This document shows positions 24,500-38,300 of a DNA stretch of 60,000 nt, in pieces. Position numbers and translations under genes: made by a program. A model generated the notes under the pieces. The model ran no database searches. It had not been told where the DNA came from and saw only the letters and a program-made list of their open reading frames with translations. Each line of letters starts with the position of its first letter. The first letter of the stretch is position 1. This stretch comes from Takakia lepidozioides (taxonomy: Eukaryota > Streptophyta > Takakiopsida > Takakiales > Takakiaceae), in NCBI GenBank assembly GCA_030704615.1, contig CM060733.1:62870001-62930000 (forward strand), read 5' to 3'.

Positions 24500-26236
24500 T
24501 ACTGTGGCTCTTAGTTACGTCGGCTTCGGCCGGAGTCATCTCTCTTTGGATCATGTGGGCGCTGATGCATCCCATGGAGAGGAAACCTGGCCAATCGATG
24601 ATCCTGAAATGGCCCGCTCAAATGACATGGAGAGGGAGGCGAGAACTCCCTTGTACGAAAGGGGCAAAAGTGAGTCGACTTTCAACAATCTTATTTTTGC
24701 TCAATCTTCAAATTTGATTTGGTATAAGTAATGTTGGGATATCTGCCATAATGCAAACTATTGCGGACTATATCCTTGTTCCACACTTGAAACCCAAGAT
24801 GCCACTATCGCGGAAAGAGACACGCGAAGTCTTGGACTCTGTGGGGATGGGCTATAAGATTTTTCATGCATGCCCATGTGATAAAACCCTATACTACGGA
24901 GAGAATTCGCGTCTCACCAAGTGCCCAAAGGGCAAGAAAGACCGATATCGGGATGATGTCCAAGGGAAAAAAGGACCACGCAAGGTATAAGCGTCATTCC
25001 CTCTCCCATGGAATTTTTTTTCTTTAATCTTCTCAATGCATGTAAAACATATTCCACAAAGTTTAGGGTGTAGGGAGTAGTACTCATGCAAGATCTGATT
25101 GTGGCTTTGGAAGGAGTGAGTAATACTAGCGACGTTCAGTTTTGACCATTCATGCCATAATGAGGGAGAGGCTGCATAAAGGGAAATACATAAGGGTGTT
25201 GTATTATGTGTACTAATGGGATGATTATGTGGGGGACGTGGGGTATTTCATCCTAGAAAATGCATTACTTTTCGATCATCCCGCGATTGAAAGCACACTA
25301 CCGAAGCCTCTCATTGGCAAAACTACCCACGACATGTCCGTCTCGGCTTCTCCACGGATGGGGTCAACCCATTCTCTATCCAGTCATGTAGTCATTCCAC
25401 TTGGCCGGTGACCATGGTGAATTACAACAGCCCTCCGTATCTTTCAATAAGAAAAGGCCATATCATGTTGGCTGCCATTGTACCAGGTGAGTGTTCCCAT
25501 TTCATGCTTATTATTCCCTTGGATTTTACATTAATCTTCTGACCTCTGGCACAATTCCGATGGAAGATTGATGAGTGGTCAACATAATCATGGAGTAAGA
25601 TATGTCATTCTTTATGAAATATAATTAGCATGGTGGAGCATTGAAACAATGATGTGAATGTCTCATAGGGAAAAAACAAGTGAAACACATCCATGGACAC
25701 GTACTTGCGATGAGCTTGCGACCCCTAGTTAATGAACTTAAGGAGCTATGGAGGGGGGTCCCGACATTGGATGCTTCACTTGACCCTATGGCCAGACAAT
25801 CTTTTCAGATGAGAGGCATCTTGCTTTGGACAATGCATGATTATCCAAGTATATTATGTTCCCCATAAAGAACCCGCGTATAGTTACTTGTCAAGGGATA
25901 ACATCGATGAGGATTGGGATTGATTGAAGTAGAGGCGACAGTCTTGTGCACCGTAGTGGGGTAGATGACACTATGGGCCATGCACATGGCAACTTTTTGT
26001 CTTTGCTAATGTGGCGGGATGTGTACAGGACTAACTATTTGCTCGAGGCTGAGCACCAAAGGGTACCACGCATGCCTGCATTATGGCGATGAACTTGATG
26101 CACATAGCTCCCGCCATCTTCGCAAGATGGTGTATCACAACTACCGCAAGTTTCTTCCTATGAGCCATCCATGGAGAAGAAGAAACAAACACTTGTTTGA
26201 TGGCAAAGGGGAGGTACGTCCCCCCTGTCAAGTTAA
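24500..26236 (+). pseudogene. CACTA (En/Spm-type) transposase, TNP2 domain, decayed
   Basis: Blocks of the TNP2 transposase appear in family order, split by introns and frame breaks. They are: FNNLIFAQ and the following region (24670-24730), LDSVGMGYKIFHACPCDKTLYY then SRLTKCP (24835-24930), STDGVNPFSIQSCSHSTWPV in a second frame (about 25350-25412), SLRPLVNELKELW then QMRGILLWTMHDYPS (25712-25854), and STKGYHACLHYGDEL then HRKFLP-like KFLPMSHPWRR (26050-26180). A GTGAGTG donor follows the third block, at about 25490. The product cut and pasted its element. No catalytic assessment is possible because the frame is interrupted, and CACTA termini were not found. Confidence 0.8.
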
Positions 26237-26239
26237 ATA

Positions 26240-29200
26240 AACACAGTGTGAAACTAACTAGAATAAATCTAGTTATTTGTATTTAACACTTGGAATTAGT
26301 TCAAGTGTTAAGTCAGGTATCAAGTTTAGCTTGACACCTGAACCATCTTATCTTCACGAGCTCGTCAGTCGTGCGGCTCATCTCTCTCGAGTTGAGCCTG
26401 CACGACCGAGCTTCCTCGCTGCTTAGCATCTGAGTGTACTTATGGAGGGAGAGTTTGATGTTTGTGGGGTGGAGTCCCCATAGCTTGGGGTGCCCCTGGC
26501 TCGACTCTATTTTAATGAGTGATTGTGTTGTATTTCGTGTCTCTGTGTCATCAGAGAGTGTGAGTTTAGTTTTCATATCACTCGAGAGAGATGATAGCTT
26601 GCATATGTGGGTGCCAATGTGAATTTAGTTTTAGCACTTGTGGCCGTTTTTGTTTTGAAAATGAGAGAAAGAAAAATTTTGTTCTCTAAATTATGTCTAT
26701 GACAAGGTTGGAAACAGAGAAATGATTATCTGTGTGCAGGTAATCTTTAGTTAGAAGGACATTGTCAAGTTCGGCGCTGGAGCAATGGTTAGAAAACGTG
26801 CCTATCGGCTTTGCCATTGCCGCTGTCATCATGACCTGAAGCCAAACGAAAGACATCAGAGGCTGATTTAGGCTGCTCGCCGGCTAAACGGAGGAGATAG
26901 GGAGAGTTGACGATGGCAGGGCTTGCAGGTCTATCGCTCTTACTTGCGTTTGTTTTCCATCGGACTTGATCCACGCAGGGAGCGGGAGTGTGATGTGCTA
27001 GTTAGGGCTGGTTGTAAGAATCGAAGGAGGCAGGTGGGGGCTGGAAATCCCAGATTTGACGATCTTACAAACAAGGTGAATTACGGCATATCAAGGAAGC
27101 CAGTAGCTGCTCTCACATTTTGCAAGTCAATGGGTAAATATCATGCTTTATTCTGAATGCTTGACATCTCTGCTTCGTGTAACATTTTGCTGCCGTGCCA
27201 GTGAATACCATCAAATAGTTATGAAGTCATTGTTCTGGAGTGTCCAAATATGGTTGCGTAGCACATGCCATAAGAGCCATTCCAAAGGATATTGGATAGG
27301 GGTCAGTGAACGAACTTTTGGAAGTTGGCAGTATTAATATCCCTATAGAGCGATCAGCTCGTGAGAGGCAAAAGGCTGAAGTGCGTCGTGGGTGTTAGAA
27401 TATGAAGCCTAGCATGTTTATGTGCAAAAAGAAAGGAGCCTGGTCAGCCCGTAGTTAGCCTCCTAGTAGCATGGACGATGAAGGCTTGCAACATGGGCTA
27501 GCGGTTGCTGCAACTTGGTGAGACAGTGCAGGCACAAAGAGGAGCCTACAATTGTTGTGAGCCGAGGGTAGCCCAATATTATGGAGTTGGTCAATTAGTG
27601 AAGCGGCTGCAGCCAACCGCCCAGCAACAACGTCACATTTTCTTGGTCTTGGGGGAATAGTTTAAGAGAAACCCACCAGCTTGGCAAACTCCCTGGAGGT
27701 TGTTATTGTCAATTAATAATAGTATTTTGAAATGGAGAACCAGGTCAGGCCGAGCTTCAGGATCGTGGTGAAAGGAAGAGCCGACTCAGGCCAAATTTAA
27801 TGGATAGTGTGCGGATTGCGAATCTGAGGTATTCGTTCTTGCCATTGTCATGTTGTTTGTGTGATCTGAATTATCAAGATGGTCTAGATCGTACTACTGT
27901 TTGTGCAGCCGGCTATCCATGGGATATAGTTGTGAGCACTATTTGATTTACCATGAGGGTGAGCAAGGAGGCCTGAATTCTGTTACTGAGCATCAAGGTC
28001 AAGACATAAAGGAGACTGAGCTTCCACCTGTTGGATGACGGCAAAGGGTATGTCTACGATCATGTTGGTCAGATCTGATGGGCTTTGGGATCTCAAGAAG
28101 CAAGCACCTCGAGCTGTTTAATCACTGTACCATTTGCAGCAGCATAGAGAAGGTTGGAGCGACTGATGACATGGCTGAAATCTGGTCTGAGGGAGTGTGA
28201 TTAACACAGGGTATGCCCAGCAAGGTGTGAATGGAAGGGACAGCCGAATGTTGCTGGACCTCACATGTAGGGCAACTCCGGGGTATGAGATAGTTGTGGC
28301 TGATCTCATGAAGTTCTCCTAGTAGGGGGACAGCAAGGTGAAGGAGGATATAACCCACTTAGGTGTGGGAAAATGCCTTGAGAGACAAGTGATGAACTGA
28401 AGGGGCAGATGTGTGATTCGGGCTCCACATAATTCATTTACATGTGCTTGCAATAGAAGCTTGGCAACCCTGATGAAGAGCGAAGGAGTTCATTGTGGGT
28501 GGTCAAAGTTGGAGTTGTTCAGATTGCTTCCCTGAGGCATGTGCCCGTCAAGTGTGGCATGGAAGGATGTGCTATGATGGAGTGGATGCGAAGGATCAAA
28601 GCCCGGGAGTCGCCATAGCTACAGATCTTGGCTGGAGCAGAGCAGTTCACTGGTGTATGTTTGAAACACAGGTGAAATCCAGGGAATCTGTGAGAACTAA
28701 ATGGACGTGTTGGGAACTTGTAGATAACTTGGGAGCATCTTTAAGTGTCGAGAACGTTTTGGGTGTGAAAAATTAAAGAAATTCGTTCTTTGATCTAATT
28801 TAAATTACATAGAGCCTGTTTGGCCATAACTTTGGCATACCAAGGCCGTTTGACCCAAAACTTTCGCAGGGACCTACAGAATGCGGATATCTACCTACCT
28901 AGGTTTTAGTTTTTTGGACCTGACCAAAAATCTATAGAATTTTTCTAATGTAAATTAGATCCTCCCCACATCTATTTGAGGTCTATTGAAGAAGTTGTTT
29001 CAAGTCAGGGATGATCACTTAGTTGTCTGTTTGTAACACACCTGTCACTTTTTGACATTAGTGTATGGCTAGAGAGGAAATGAAGAGTGTCGGGATGAGG
29101 GCATGCTGGGGTTAGGAATTGCTTTAGTCTCTCCTTCCCATAGCTTTCCACCCTCTCGGTAGGCCAAAATCTTTCCATAGGTGGAGGTAAGAGTCAGTCC

Positions 29201-29650
29201 GGGTTTTTGGGCTGGGGTATTTTGCAGGAGTAGCACTGCAGATGGATTTTGGTGTGGGGGTGTTGATGTTTTGATTTCTTGTGTTTGGATCCCCCCCACA
29301 CCTACATGCTTGACTATGCGCCATATTAGTTTTGTGTGGGCGCTTGCTTTCATAGGGATTAGGCCAGATTTGATCACCGGTCAATCCTAGAGTATGCTGT
29401 CGGTGGTGAGGTTGGAGTGATGACCAGCAAGACCACCAGTGTTTCTTCTATGGTGAGGCTGGGTTGATGACCAGCCAACCATAGGAGTTCTTGCGGTGGA
29501 TGTAGGTGCAGGTGCCCTTAGCCACTGGGATATGACCCTTGAGCCGCAACAGGTGCCCACCCATGTCACTGTTAGGGCTAGGTGTAGCTGTGGAATGAAT
29601 ACTTTTCTGACCCCAGTCAATGGTGGGACAATCGAGGCAAAAAGGTGAAT
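26240..29650. other. Long intergenic stretch, no gene recognised
   Basis: I read both strands and see only short, unlike open frames. A tRNA A-box-like GCTGGAGCAATGGTTAG sits at about 26777 with no B-box at the expected distance. The sequence looks like old, unrecognisable transposon remains. Confidence 0.3.
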
Positions 29651-29654
29651 GCCT

Positions 29655-29931
29655 GTTGGATTACAGAGAGTAGCAGACGTAATTCAGCATAGGAACTAGT
29701 GTGATAAGCTGAGTTGGGTGTTTCCTAGAAGAAATCTAGCTTGTCATGTGAGATGCTAGCAGCAAGGCAAGGATGAATGCATAATTTGTGTAGAGGCATG
29801 GATAGCTGAAGGAGCAGGGATAGAGTGTGGGTCCAGAGAGTAGCAGATGCAATTGAGCATAGAAACTAGTGTGATAAATTGAGTTAGGGTGTTTCCTAGA
29901 ACAAATCTAGGCTGTCATTGTCAGCTGCTAG
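29655..29931. repeat. About 165-bp tandem duplication split by the retrotransposon
   Basis: A unit beginning AGAGAGTAGCAGA at about 29665 starts again at about 29837. Its second half (GCTAGCAGCAAGGCAAGGAT, then GCATGGATAGCTGAAGG) occurs at 29755-29815 and resumes after the retrotransposon at 42899-42965. The retrotransposon therefore landed inside the second copy of the unit. Confidence 0.75.
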
Positions 29932-30881
29932 TGTCGCGCGGCTTTTACTCACCCATCCCTTCGCTATTCGAGGCGGAAACTCCAAGATTGAAGAGTTGGA
30001 AATCTCTAAGTACTCAGCCCGCGCAGAACAATCAGTCATGACCTACAGCTAGTGTATCATGGGGGTGTTTCCTATTTGTTTCCCTTTTGGTATTCATGTT
30101 AACTATCTTACCATTGATAATTAAGTATCAGTTTGCTTTATCAATCTATTGGATTCCATCAACTCATCCATTCATTCCACAGCTTCACTCAGATCTCTCT
30201 ACACAGTGTGATTGTATCGTAAAAGTATCCGATTATGATTTATCAGGTATCAGGCCGAAGCCATTGTGTCTCTAATCTACTCTACAATATCATTACAGCC
30301 TTGCATATATCAAGCATCTACTCATCATCTCTCTATCTTCACTTCCGTTCTTTATCTCTGCCCGATCCCCTCTCCTCTATCACCAAGAAGTCCTCCTCCG
30401 AATCCCCCTCCTCAATTCCCCGTCTTTCCCTTTATCTTCCTCTCCGCGGTTCTAACCGTTTCCCTCACTAACCGTGTCTGTGAACTAACATGTTCCCTTC
30501 GCAGGTGTTGTTCCCCACAGTCGTTCCCTGTCCTACTCTTCGTCCCTATGATCGTGACAGCTGTGTCAAGCTGTGACTGGCTGTGTGAAACTGTGACGGG
30601 CTGTGACTGCTGTGCGACTGTGTTTGGCTGTGTCGGGCTGTGACGGCTGTGTCGGCTGTGACTGGCTGTGTGGCTGTGACGACTGTGACGGCTGTGTTGG
30701 CTGTGTCGGCTGTGACGACTGTGACGGGCTGTGTTGGCTGTGCGACTGTGTTTGGCTGTGTAACCCCCCCTCAGTGCGCTGCTGTCACCCCTAAGGCTCC
30801 TGTTGGTCTCAGTCTGTGCAAAAATTAAGGGTACCCTACAGATCCCGTATAAGTGTCTAAGTCCCCGACAGTCCTCTAACA
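29932..30881 (-). repeat. 3' LTR (left in the window) with CTGTGA minisatellite
   Basis: It starts TGTCGCGCGGC and ends CTCTAACA, with the same ends as the right LTR. A tandem array of GGCTGTGACG-type 9-11 bp units occupies about 30550-30770. The bases before the array differ from the other LTR by only a few substitutions but about eleven 1-3 base indels. Confidence 0.92.
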
Positions 30882-30903
30882 TTACCCCTTCCCCCCTCAA
30901 AAG
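30882..30903 (-). other. Polypurine tract of the retrotransposon
   Basis: On the minus strand, GAGGGGGGAAGGGG ends three bases from the 3' LTR. This is the expected place and composition for the plus-strand DNA primer. Confidence 0.75.
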
Positions 30904-30918
30904 CCGTGTCCTCACGGT

Positions 30919-33900
30919 TTACTGATTTCGACTAGCAAACCTTTGTGAGTGAGCACCTTCTTGACGTTGAGAGTTTCGTGGCGGACTGTGTGTACGAGCC
31001 CGAGGTCTGTCTCTGGTTGACGGAGATGGTTGATCACTACCTGGATAAGTGAGGCCCTCTGGAGGCTGATATCGAGGTAACCTTTCCGGCATAGGAGACC
31101 CCCGTCGCTTCTTCTCTGCCATCTGAATTGCATAGTCTTCTCCCATGTCAAAAGAATTCGGTGAAGAAACAGTTGTATCAGAATCCTCATCGCCTCTCAG
31201 GTGTTTTAATTTTCGAACTTTTTGTGGAATCATCTGGGGCATACAATGCTGTCCTACCATGTCTGGAAGTTTGTATTTTACAACTTGGTGTAACCGCTGA
31301 ACAGCAAAATTGGTGTAGACACTGAGCTCCTTGTCTGTCCAGGTGAGTGGGGTACCAATTACTGGTGCAGCGTGCAAGTACTTCCATGCCACATGTCCCT
31401 TATAGAAAATGTCATCAATGCCGAATTTCTGTGTTGACAAATGGTTGCAGCCGCTTGAAACCATGAACGAATTTGAGAATCCTTTTGCATCATAACTTTT
31501 GGGTCATATAGGTACATATGAGGTGGCACCGAAGGTAATACCCAATGATCTCCACTGGAATAACTCAGAAAGCGTGTTTGCATCTTTTGTTGCTCAATGT
31601 GGTAACGTACCAGAAAACAAGCAGCGTAGTATAACCCGCACCCATGACAATACTTGCTATCTCCTTGGTCTTGGTATAAATGAGTCCATGTACAACCTGG
31701 AAAGCAATCAATTCCCTCAACATGGTACCTGCCTCGTGCCAGTATTGTGCAAAGTGATGATCTTCAATATGTCGATTGTTCGGAAGAACTTTAGTCCTAG
31801 TTGCCACTGGCAGCCAAATACGCATGATTTGGTAGTAATGTGCGAATGACTGCGGAGGACTAAATTCTTTCCAAGCCAAATCCAACATGATGGGAATTTG
31901 GTTGAAGGGCATAATCATAGCCCTACTGTACTCCCTTGCAGCTGGAGTTTTAGGTGGGTTAAAAGCGGCATTGCCCCATACCTCCGGCTGTGGTGGCTGT
32001 GGTGTGGTTGTAGTAACCACAGGTTCAGCTACTGGTACAGTGACTTGTTGTGGTGGTGGTACTGGCTCTTGTATCATTGGCATCTCCTGCACCTCCTGTG
32101 AAGACTGAAAAGCCAAAGTTCTGGCTTGTAAATAAGAAGCCATTAGCTGTTCCTGAGGGATATAGACTCTTTGGTCGATGTTTGAAGTGAGGTCTTCCAC
32201 TTGAGTCTGGAGTCCGTCTACATCCTCTTGTAACTCTGCTATCCTACTATAGACATTGTCTATAGTAGTTGTGGCAATGTTCTGCACCTGCAGCCTGAGC
32301 TCATTCATCTCGCTTTGGGTGAGCTTCCGTGGTGCTTTGCCCTCTACTGGCCCTTGTGCTAACCAGACCTGCATAAGGCTGTTATCCACCAAGTTGCTTG
32401 TGGTTCCCCTGAGAGTTTGCTCCTCTCTTAGCTTGTACAATTCCAACTGCTGTTGTAAAGCCTCCATGCGCTTCGCCTGAGGTTCAACCAATTGCGCATA
32501 AGCAGCAAGTAGATTATTGGCTTCCTTCCAAGCCTTGTTATTGACCGCGATTTCATTTCTATTGGCCATGATGGTTTGTTGCAACTCCACGATGTTGGAT
32601 CAGCTTCATCTGCCTGTATTGCTTGAAAGTATCTTCATTGCGACAGATTGTATTCTTCATATCGACAATGAGCTTCATTTGCTCAACATTCTCTTCTCCT
32701 TCGTACATTTTTCCGCTTGACTGTTTATTTCTTTTGTAGATTGGTCAAGCATAGTTGTAAATGTAGCACATTGTATCGCCATCCTGTTATGCACTGTCTG
32801 CAACTCCGTATGTAGTGCATTCATTCTTTCTTGCAACTTGCTTTCATGCTGCACCTGCATTTGGTATAGCTGTTGCTTATGTGCTTCGTGCAACTGGTCT
32901 TGCGCGAGGCCTGCCTCAATCAATTGTTCCTTGGCCAATTGCAAAGCCATTTCTGTATTTCCCAAGTCCTGCTTCATCTTGAGAGTGACCTCTTCATCGA
33001 CCTTGTTTGCACACTCAGTGGCAAGTCGAGCCTCAAACTCCTTCCTGAGTTCCTCTTTCAAGGCTGTCAATTGGGTAATTGGAACATGGGATTTGACATA
33101 AGTCCCCAACAAATTAAGTGTCCTGCCTATGGAACTCATCAGCATTGCCTGTTGAGGGTCATCATGGTGAGGTTGCTGCTGTTCCTCCTGATCTTCAACA
33201 GTGTGATGTCTCACTAACCATTCAGGCCATTGTCCCACCGGATTTTCTTCTGAACTACTTCATCTATCACCGGTGCTACAGTGTCATGACCTTCCGCCTG
33301 TGGTACCTCCGACAGGTGTGTGTATTATATGCACCTCAGGATTTCCCTTGGGCAACTGTTGCACCTCTGGGATTTCTGTCTCCTTGACCAGACCAGAATA
33401 TTCATAGAGAAGGTCCCCTTCTCTATTTCTGCCACTATCTGTTCTGTAGTTGGAATATCTAACCCTTCACTTTCCAAATCAATTATTTCTGGTTGAGCTG
33501 CATGGATAACTTGTGACCTTGTGACAAGTCGTTCAGTGGCTGTGATGGTTGTGATGCAGAAGTAACTTCCTCCTCCCTCTCTGAAGGTCCTGCTTCCAGT
33601 AATAGCATTTCTCTGTGCTGCTGTGCCCCTTCCTGGCCATGAGCTTGGGAAACATTATCATGCGGAATCCGTGAAGCCAGTGGATCCGCCACTACAGTCT
33701 TTCCCCTCTCTGCCTCTTAGTCTCGGGTTGCCCTGCTAGTCCACCCTCACTGTGTGAAGAGCCTTGCTCTTCCATTGCAGTTGTTTCTGGCTCAAACACT
33801 CCATTTCCTTCTTTCTTGTGCATTAAGTATGCCAGAATCAAGGATTATTTGAGCAATGATTGGGCCAGACACTATGATAGGAGACTTTGCGGTAGTACCT

Positions 33901-34864
33901 TGTAATCTTTTCATCTCCTCTACCAGTGCGTTGTACATTATGTCCGCCCATTGTACCTCTTGTCCCTTCAGGCCTTTGAGTATTTCCTCCGTGAAGGATC
34001 TGCTCAAATACTGTTGGTTCTGTTTCATGGCAATCAGAACGTTCAATACCTGGCCTACCTCTTTTAACCCTGGGTACACAGCCTTGGTACAAGCATAACC
34101 CTGAGTTTTAAAGAAACTCCCTTCTTGGAATAAGTCCCCTATTTGCAGTCTTGCCCTGTGTTCCTCCACATGCACCTGACCTGCTGGCAATCGAAACAAT
34201 TGCTGGAGGTATAGGGGAGTAATCATTAATTCAACTCCCTTCACCGTTGTTGTTCCTGTCCTTGGCTCAAAGTTCTGCAAAAATTGTAACATGTACTGTC
34301 TATGGTGTAGTGTCCAATCTAGGCTTTGCAATCCTTGCAATCTCAGCTCCTCCAGTATCTGTATCGCCTGTGGGGTAGCAATCGTTTGTTTCTGCAGAAT
34401 TGTGGTGCTCTTCACCCTGATTTCCTCCATTCCTCTCACTCTCTTCATTTTAGACTCACAGAACTGTTTTGGCTGTAACAACTGCAGGAATGCCTGTAGT
34501 GCACAAAGCATAAACGTATGGTTGCCGCAGAAAGCTATGGGTAATTTCTTGTAAGCCTGCGGGGCTTGCAAGCATCGCTCAAGAGAAAAGCTCTGCTCTG
34601 TCCTTTCGTGTCTATGCCACTGCGTAAGTAATATTGCGAGCGTATAGTCTGTTAGTTCCTCCATAGTTTCCAAGTATAGCATTGATGGTCTGTCCTGTCG
34701 AGACGCCCGTTACTCAGAACGACGCCGCCTCTTGCGCTCAATTTCCCTCCATTTTCTTGATCCTTTCTCTGGTTTTCTATTGGCTGTATCCGCTGTGACT
34801 GGATTTTAGATTTTATCTTCTTTAGTGGACTTTCCCTGTTGGATAGTCCACTAGGATCACACAT
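30919..34864 (-). CDS. Extra ORF region between integrase and 3' LTR, coiled-coil protein(s), frame-disrupted
   Basis: Open frames at 34682-33792 (296 residues), 33692-33483, 33238-32675 (187), 32590-31565 (341) and 31464-30919 (181) follow each other on the minus strand with small frame changes. They may once have been one or two long proteins. The 33238-32675 and first half of the 32590-31565 products are Gln/Glu/Leu-rich and strongly coiled-coil. A proline-rich hinge (about 32080-31950) precedes a globular part with many Trp and Tyr residues. The last piece is Arg/Ser/Pro-rich. There is no signal peptide, membrane segment or furin-like site, so I do not call it envelope-like. Extra ORFs in this position are known in Tat/Athila-type plant elements. 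Function is unknown. Confidence 0.6.
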
Positions 34865-35129
34865 GTGACAAGAATTCCGCTTTTCTGTACTTGCCGTTCG
34901 TTCCGTTTCCCTTTTTCCGTATCATTAATGGGCCCGCCTTTCATCCCTTTTGACGGCCGTTCTTGTCCTCTTTCTTTTTGACACCTGTTCTTGCACTTCA
35001 TTCTCTGCTGTGTGTCGCGCCCTGACCTCCACGTGTCTATTTTTAAAGTAATTTCCGTTTCCTCTTCCGTCAGCCATTTTCCTGAAGTTATTATGTGTCC
35101 ACTTGTCACTGATTCTATGGATCGTGTAA

Positions 35130-35340
35130 CTTTAGTAGGCTGTGTTGAGCTGTGACAGGCTGTGTCATACTGTGTTACGCTGTGATAGGCTGTGATGCAC
35201 TGTGGTAAGCTGTGATAGGCTGTGACACGCTGTGGTAGGTTGTGATAGGCTGTGTTGCGCCGTGCTGGGCTGTGATAGGGCTGTGATAGGCTGTGTCACG
35301 TCGTGATGGGCTGTGATATAGGCTGTGTCACGTTTGTTTT
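35130..35340. repeat. CTGTGA minisatellite inside the retrotransposon, after integrase
   Basis: About twenty units of AGGCTGTGATA/GCTGTGTCAC type lie just past, and partly within, the 3' end of the pol frame. The unit is the same as in the LTR arrays, although this copy is internal and unique to the element. Confidence 0.8.
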
Positions 35341-38300
35341 GCCCACCCTGGTCATATATGCTGGGCCTAGCGACAAGTGTTCCATACTCCGTTCGTAACA
35401 CTGGTGCAGCCCGTGACTGCTCTTGCGGTTCAACATGCAAATCATGCTGCAGGGTTTTGTCATGGATACCACTGTACCCCTTCAACTTATTTGCATTGAC
35501 TCTTCCCAGCATTTCTTTGTTAATGGTTTGTAACATGGCGGTGTTGTTATCATACATCTTTTGTATGACATAAGGTCCTTTCCATGGTGATTTAAGCTTA
35601 GAAGCTTGAATCTTTCCTTTCTTCTGCAACCATAGAACCAAATCCCCCGTCTTAAAAGTCTTTAACTTGCCTTCATCAAACTGTTCCTTTCGCTTCATCT
35701 GAATTCTGGTCATATATCAGCTGCATCAGCACGTACTTCTTCCACATGGTATAATTCATGTTTCCTGACCTTGATGGAGTCTTGCAATTCCATTCTTTTC
35801 CCCACTCCGTTCTCATGGTAGGTAACAGGAATTCCACTGGAAGTAAGGCTTCCATACCATAAACTAATTGGAATGGTGTATACTTAGTGGTGACTTTATA
35901 TGAAGTCCTGTATGACCCAAAGCTGTCAGCAGCTTTGTATCCCAATCCGTTCTGTTTGCATTGACTATCTTAGCCAAGATAGTACATAGTATTTTGTTGG
36001 TAGCCTCTGCCTGCCCATTACCCTGTGGGTAATATGTTGTACTCTTTCTATGCACATCATAAACTCTTAGTCAACAACTCAATGGTCTCATTCATGAAGT
36101 GACTTCCTTGATCACTGATAAATTCTAAGGGAGCCAAATCGTGTAAGTATGTTCTCGTACAGGAACCTTGCTGTGGACTTGGCTGTGTTGTCCCTCAAAG
36201 CTTTAGCTTCCACCCACTTTGTAGTATAATCAGTGGCTGTAATTATGTACCTGTTTCGTGTATTCTTGGATGGTGGGTTAATTGGTCCAACAAAGTCTAG
36301 TCCCCATTTCTGAAATGGTTCCGTAGGCATTGTAGGATGCAAGGCCATCCTTCCAGATCTCTGCAAAGGTCCTAGCCTCTGACATTCATCACACTTCTGA
36401 CAATACTCGTGTACATCTTTGAACAAAGTAGGCCACCAGTATCCTGCGAGTAGTATCTTTCTACTGGTAGTCTCTTCTCCAAAATGACCTCCAGCCACTC
36501 CTTTATGAACTTCCGCCAAACTTTATTTACTTCATGGTGGTACAAGCATCGTTTTAGTACTCCATCAGGTCCTAACTTATACATTCTGCTTCCTACCATA
36601 GTATAAGGTAAAGCTTTGATAGCGATTCTCTTCCTCTGCTCCTTACCATAACTAGGTGGGCACTGACCATGAGCAAGGTAGTATCTGATTGGCCACTGCC
36701 AATCTAACCATCATCTGCACTTCCTGCACCTCCATTACAAAGAACTCGCATCAGGTAATTGATCATCCATTCCTGTGGCGGCTCTCCTGTTGTCGTGACA
36801 AATGATCTGCCACAAGATGCAGGCCAGGCTTGTAAAAACCTCGAACTCAAACTCGTGCAAGATTATTAACCATCTTGCTATCTTCCACTTATCAAGGTTT
36901 GTTTACCAGATATATCAGAGCCTGGTGATCCACATAAACATAAACTTCTTCCCAAGGTAATGCCTGAATTTCTTCACTGCATAGATCATTGCCAATGCTT
37001 CTCTTTCCGTTGTGCTATAGTTCCTCTCAGCACTGTTCATCAACCGGCTAGCATAGTACACAGGTGAATCTATATTCCCTGTAACATTCTGGGCTAACAC
37101 GCCCAACGCTTCTCCTGATGCATCGCAGTGAACATGAATACTACATGCCAGTGAGGGTTAATCAGCACAGGTGTAGTTGTTACTGACAGTGTAAGTTCCT
37201 CAAAGCCTGTTGACATTCAGCTGTCCAGGCAAACACTGCATCTTTCTTCAGCTCAATGACGACCTCCAAATAGCCTGCTAATCTCGAACAAAAAGAGATC
37301 CTCAATCCACAAGAGTCCCTTCTTACACACAATGTGTCCCAGAAGCACCCCTGAGTTCACAGAAAGTACACTTCTCTGGATTCAGGCCCAGACCTCTCAT
37401 CCTGCATCTGGCCAACATAACTCCAATTTATGCAAGTGCTCATCTTAGAGCTGTACACACTGAAATCATCCAAGAATACCTGCATGAAATCATCCAGATA
37501 CTCATGAAAAGATTCACTTATCACTCTCTGAAAGGTCGCTGGTGCATTACAAAGTCCAAAGGGCATGACTTTGTATGCATAAGCCCCCCAGTCTGTGATG
37601 AAAGCTGTTTTCCCTTGGTCTTCTTCTGCCACTTGCACTTGATTATAACCACTGAAGCCATCCATGAATGAGTACATCTCATGGCCTGCCACAGTGTCTA
37701 ATACTGCTTCTGTGAATGGCAAAGGGAAAGGATCTTTCTTCGTACAAGCATTCAGCTTCTTATAGTTCACACATACTCTTAGTTTGCCATTCTTCTTGGG
37801 AACTATAACAATGGGTGACAACCAAGTTGTATACTCTATTGGGTATATAAACTTAGCCTCAGCCAACTTCTTTTCTCTCTTCTCCAACCTTCTGTGCGTA
37901 GTTGGGATTCATTCTATACCTCGCCTGCTTGATTGGTACTGACCCTGGTTCCAGTTCAATCTTATGCTGACAGACTTCAGGTGGTATCCCTTTTAGATCC
38001 TCATAGCTCCAAGCAAATACATCTCTGTATTTGATGAACAAGCTTTTAGCTTCTTCGAAGAATTCCGGCTCCAAATCAGCTCCTACTTTCACCATCCTCG
38101 GTTCCTCTTGTTTCCCACATTTACTTCTCTCACCTGCTCATCAGCTGTGATTGTCCAACCAGTCACCACTTCATCCTGTAAGCTCACAGTGGCTGGTTCT
38201 TCTAGGATTTCTATTTCTCCTTCTCTTTCTTCATAGAAATGTGATGGGTAAATGCTGGTTTCCTCTCTTCAGTTGGTGTTGCTGTCACTACACCACAGCA

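Noticed and set aside
26777-26850. tRNA gene
   Set aside because: An A-box-like word is present, but no B-box or cloverleaf follows.
30412-30915. Frames through the CTGTGA minisatellite in the LTR
   Set aside because: Open frames arise from the repeat and are in the LTR; the two LTRs differ in unit number, so no frame is kept.
30919-34864. Envelope-like gene of the retrotransposon
   Set aside because: Position fits, but there is no signal peptide, transmembrane segment or cleavage-like site; the products are coiled-coil and Pro/Arg-rich.
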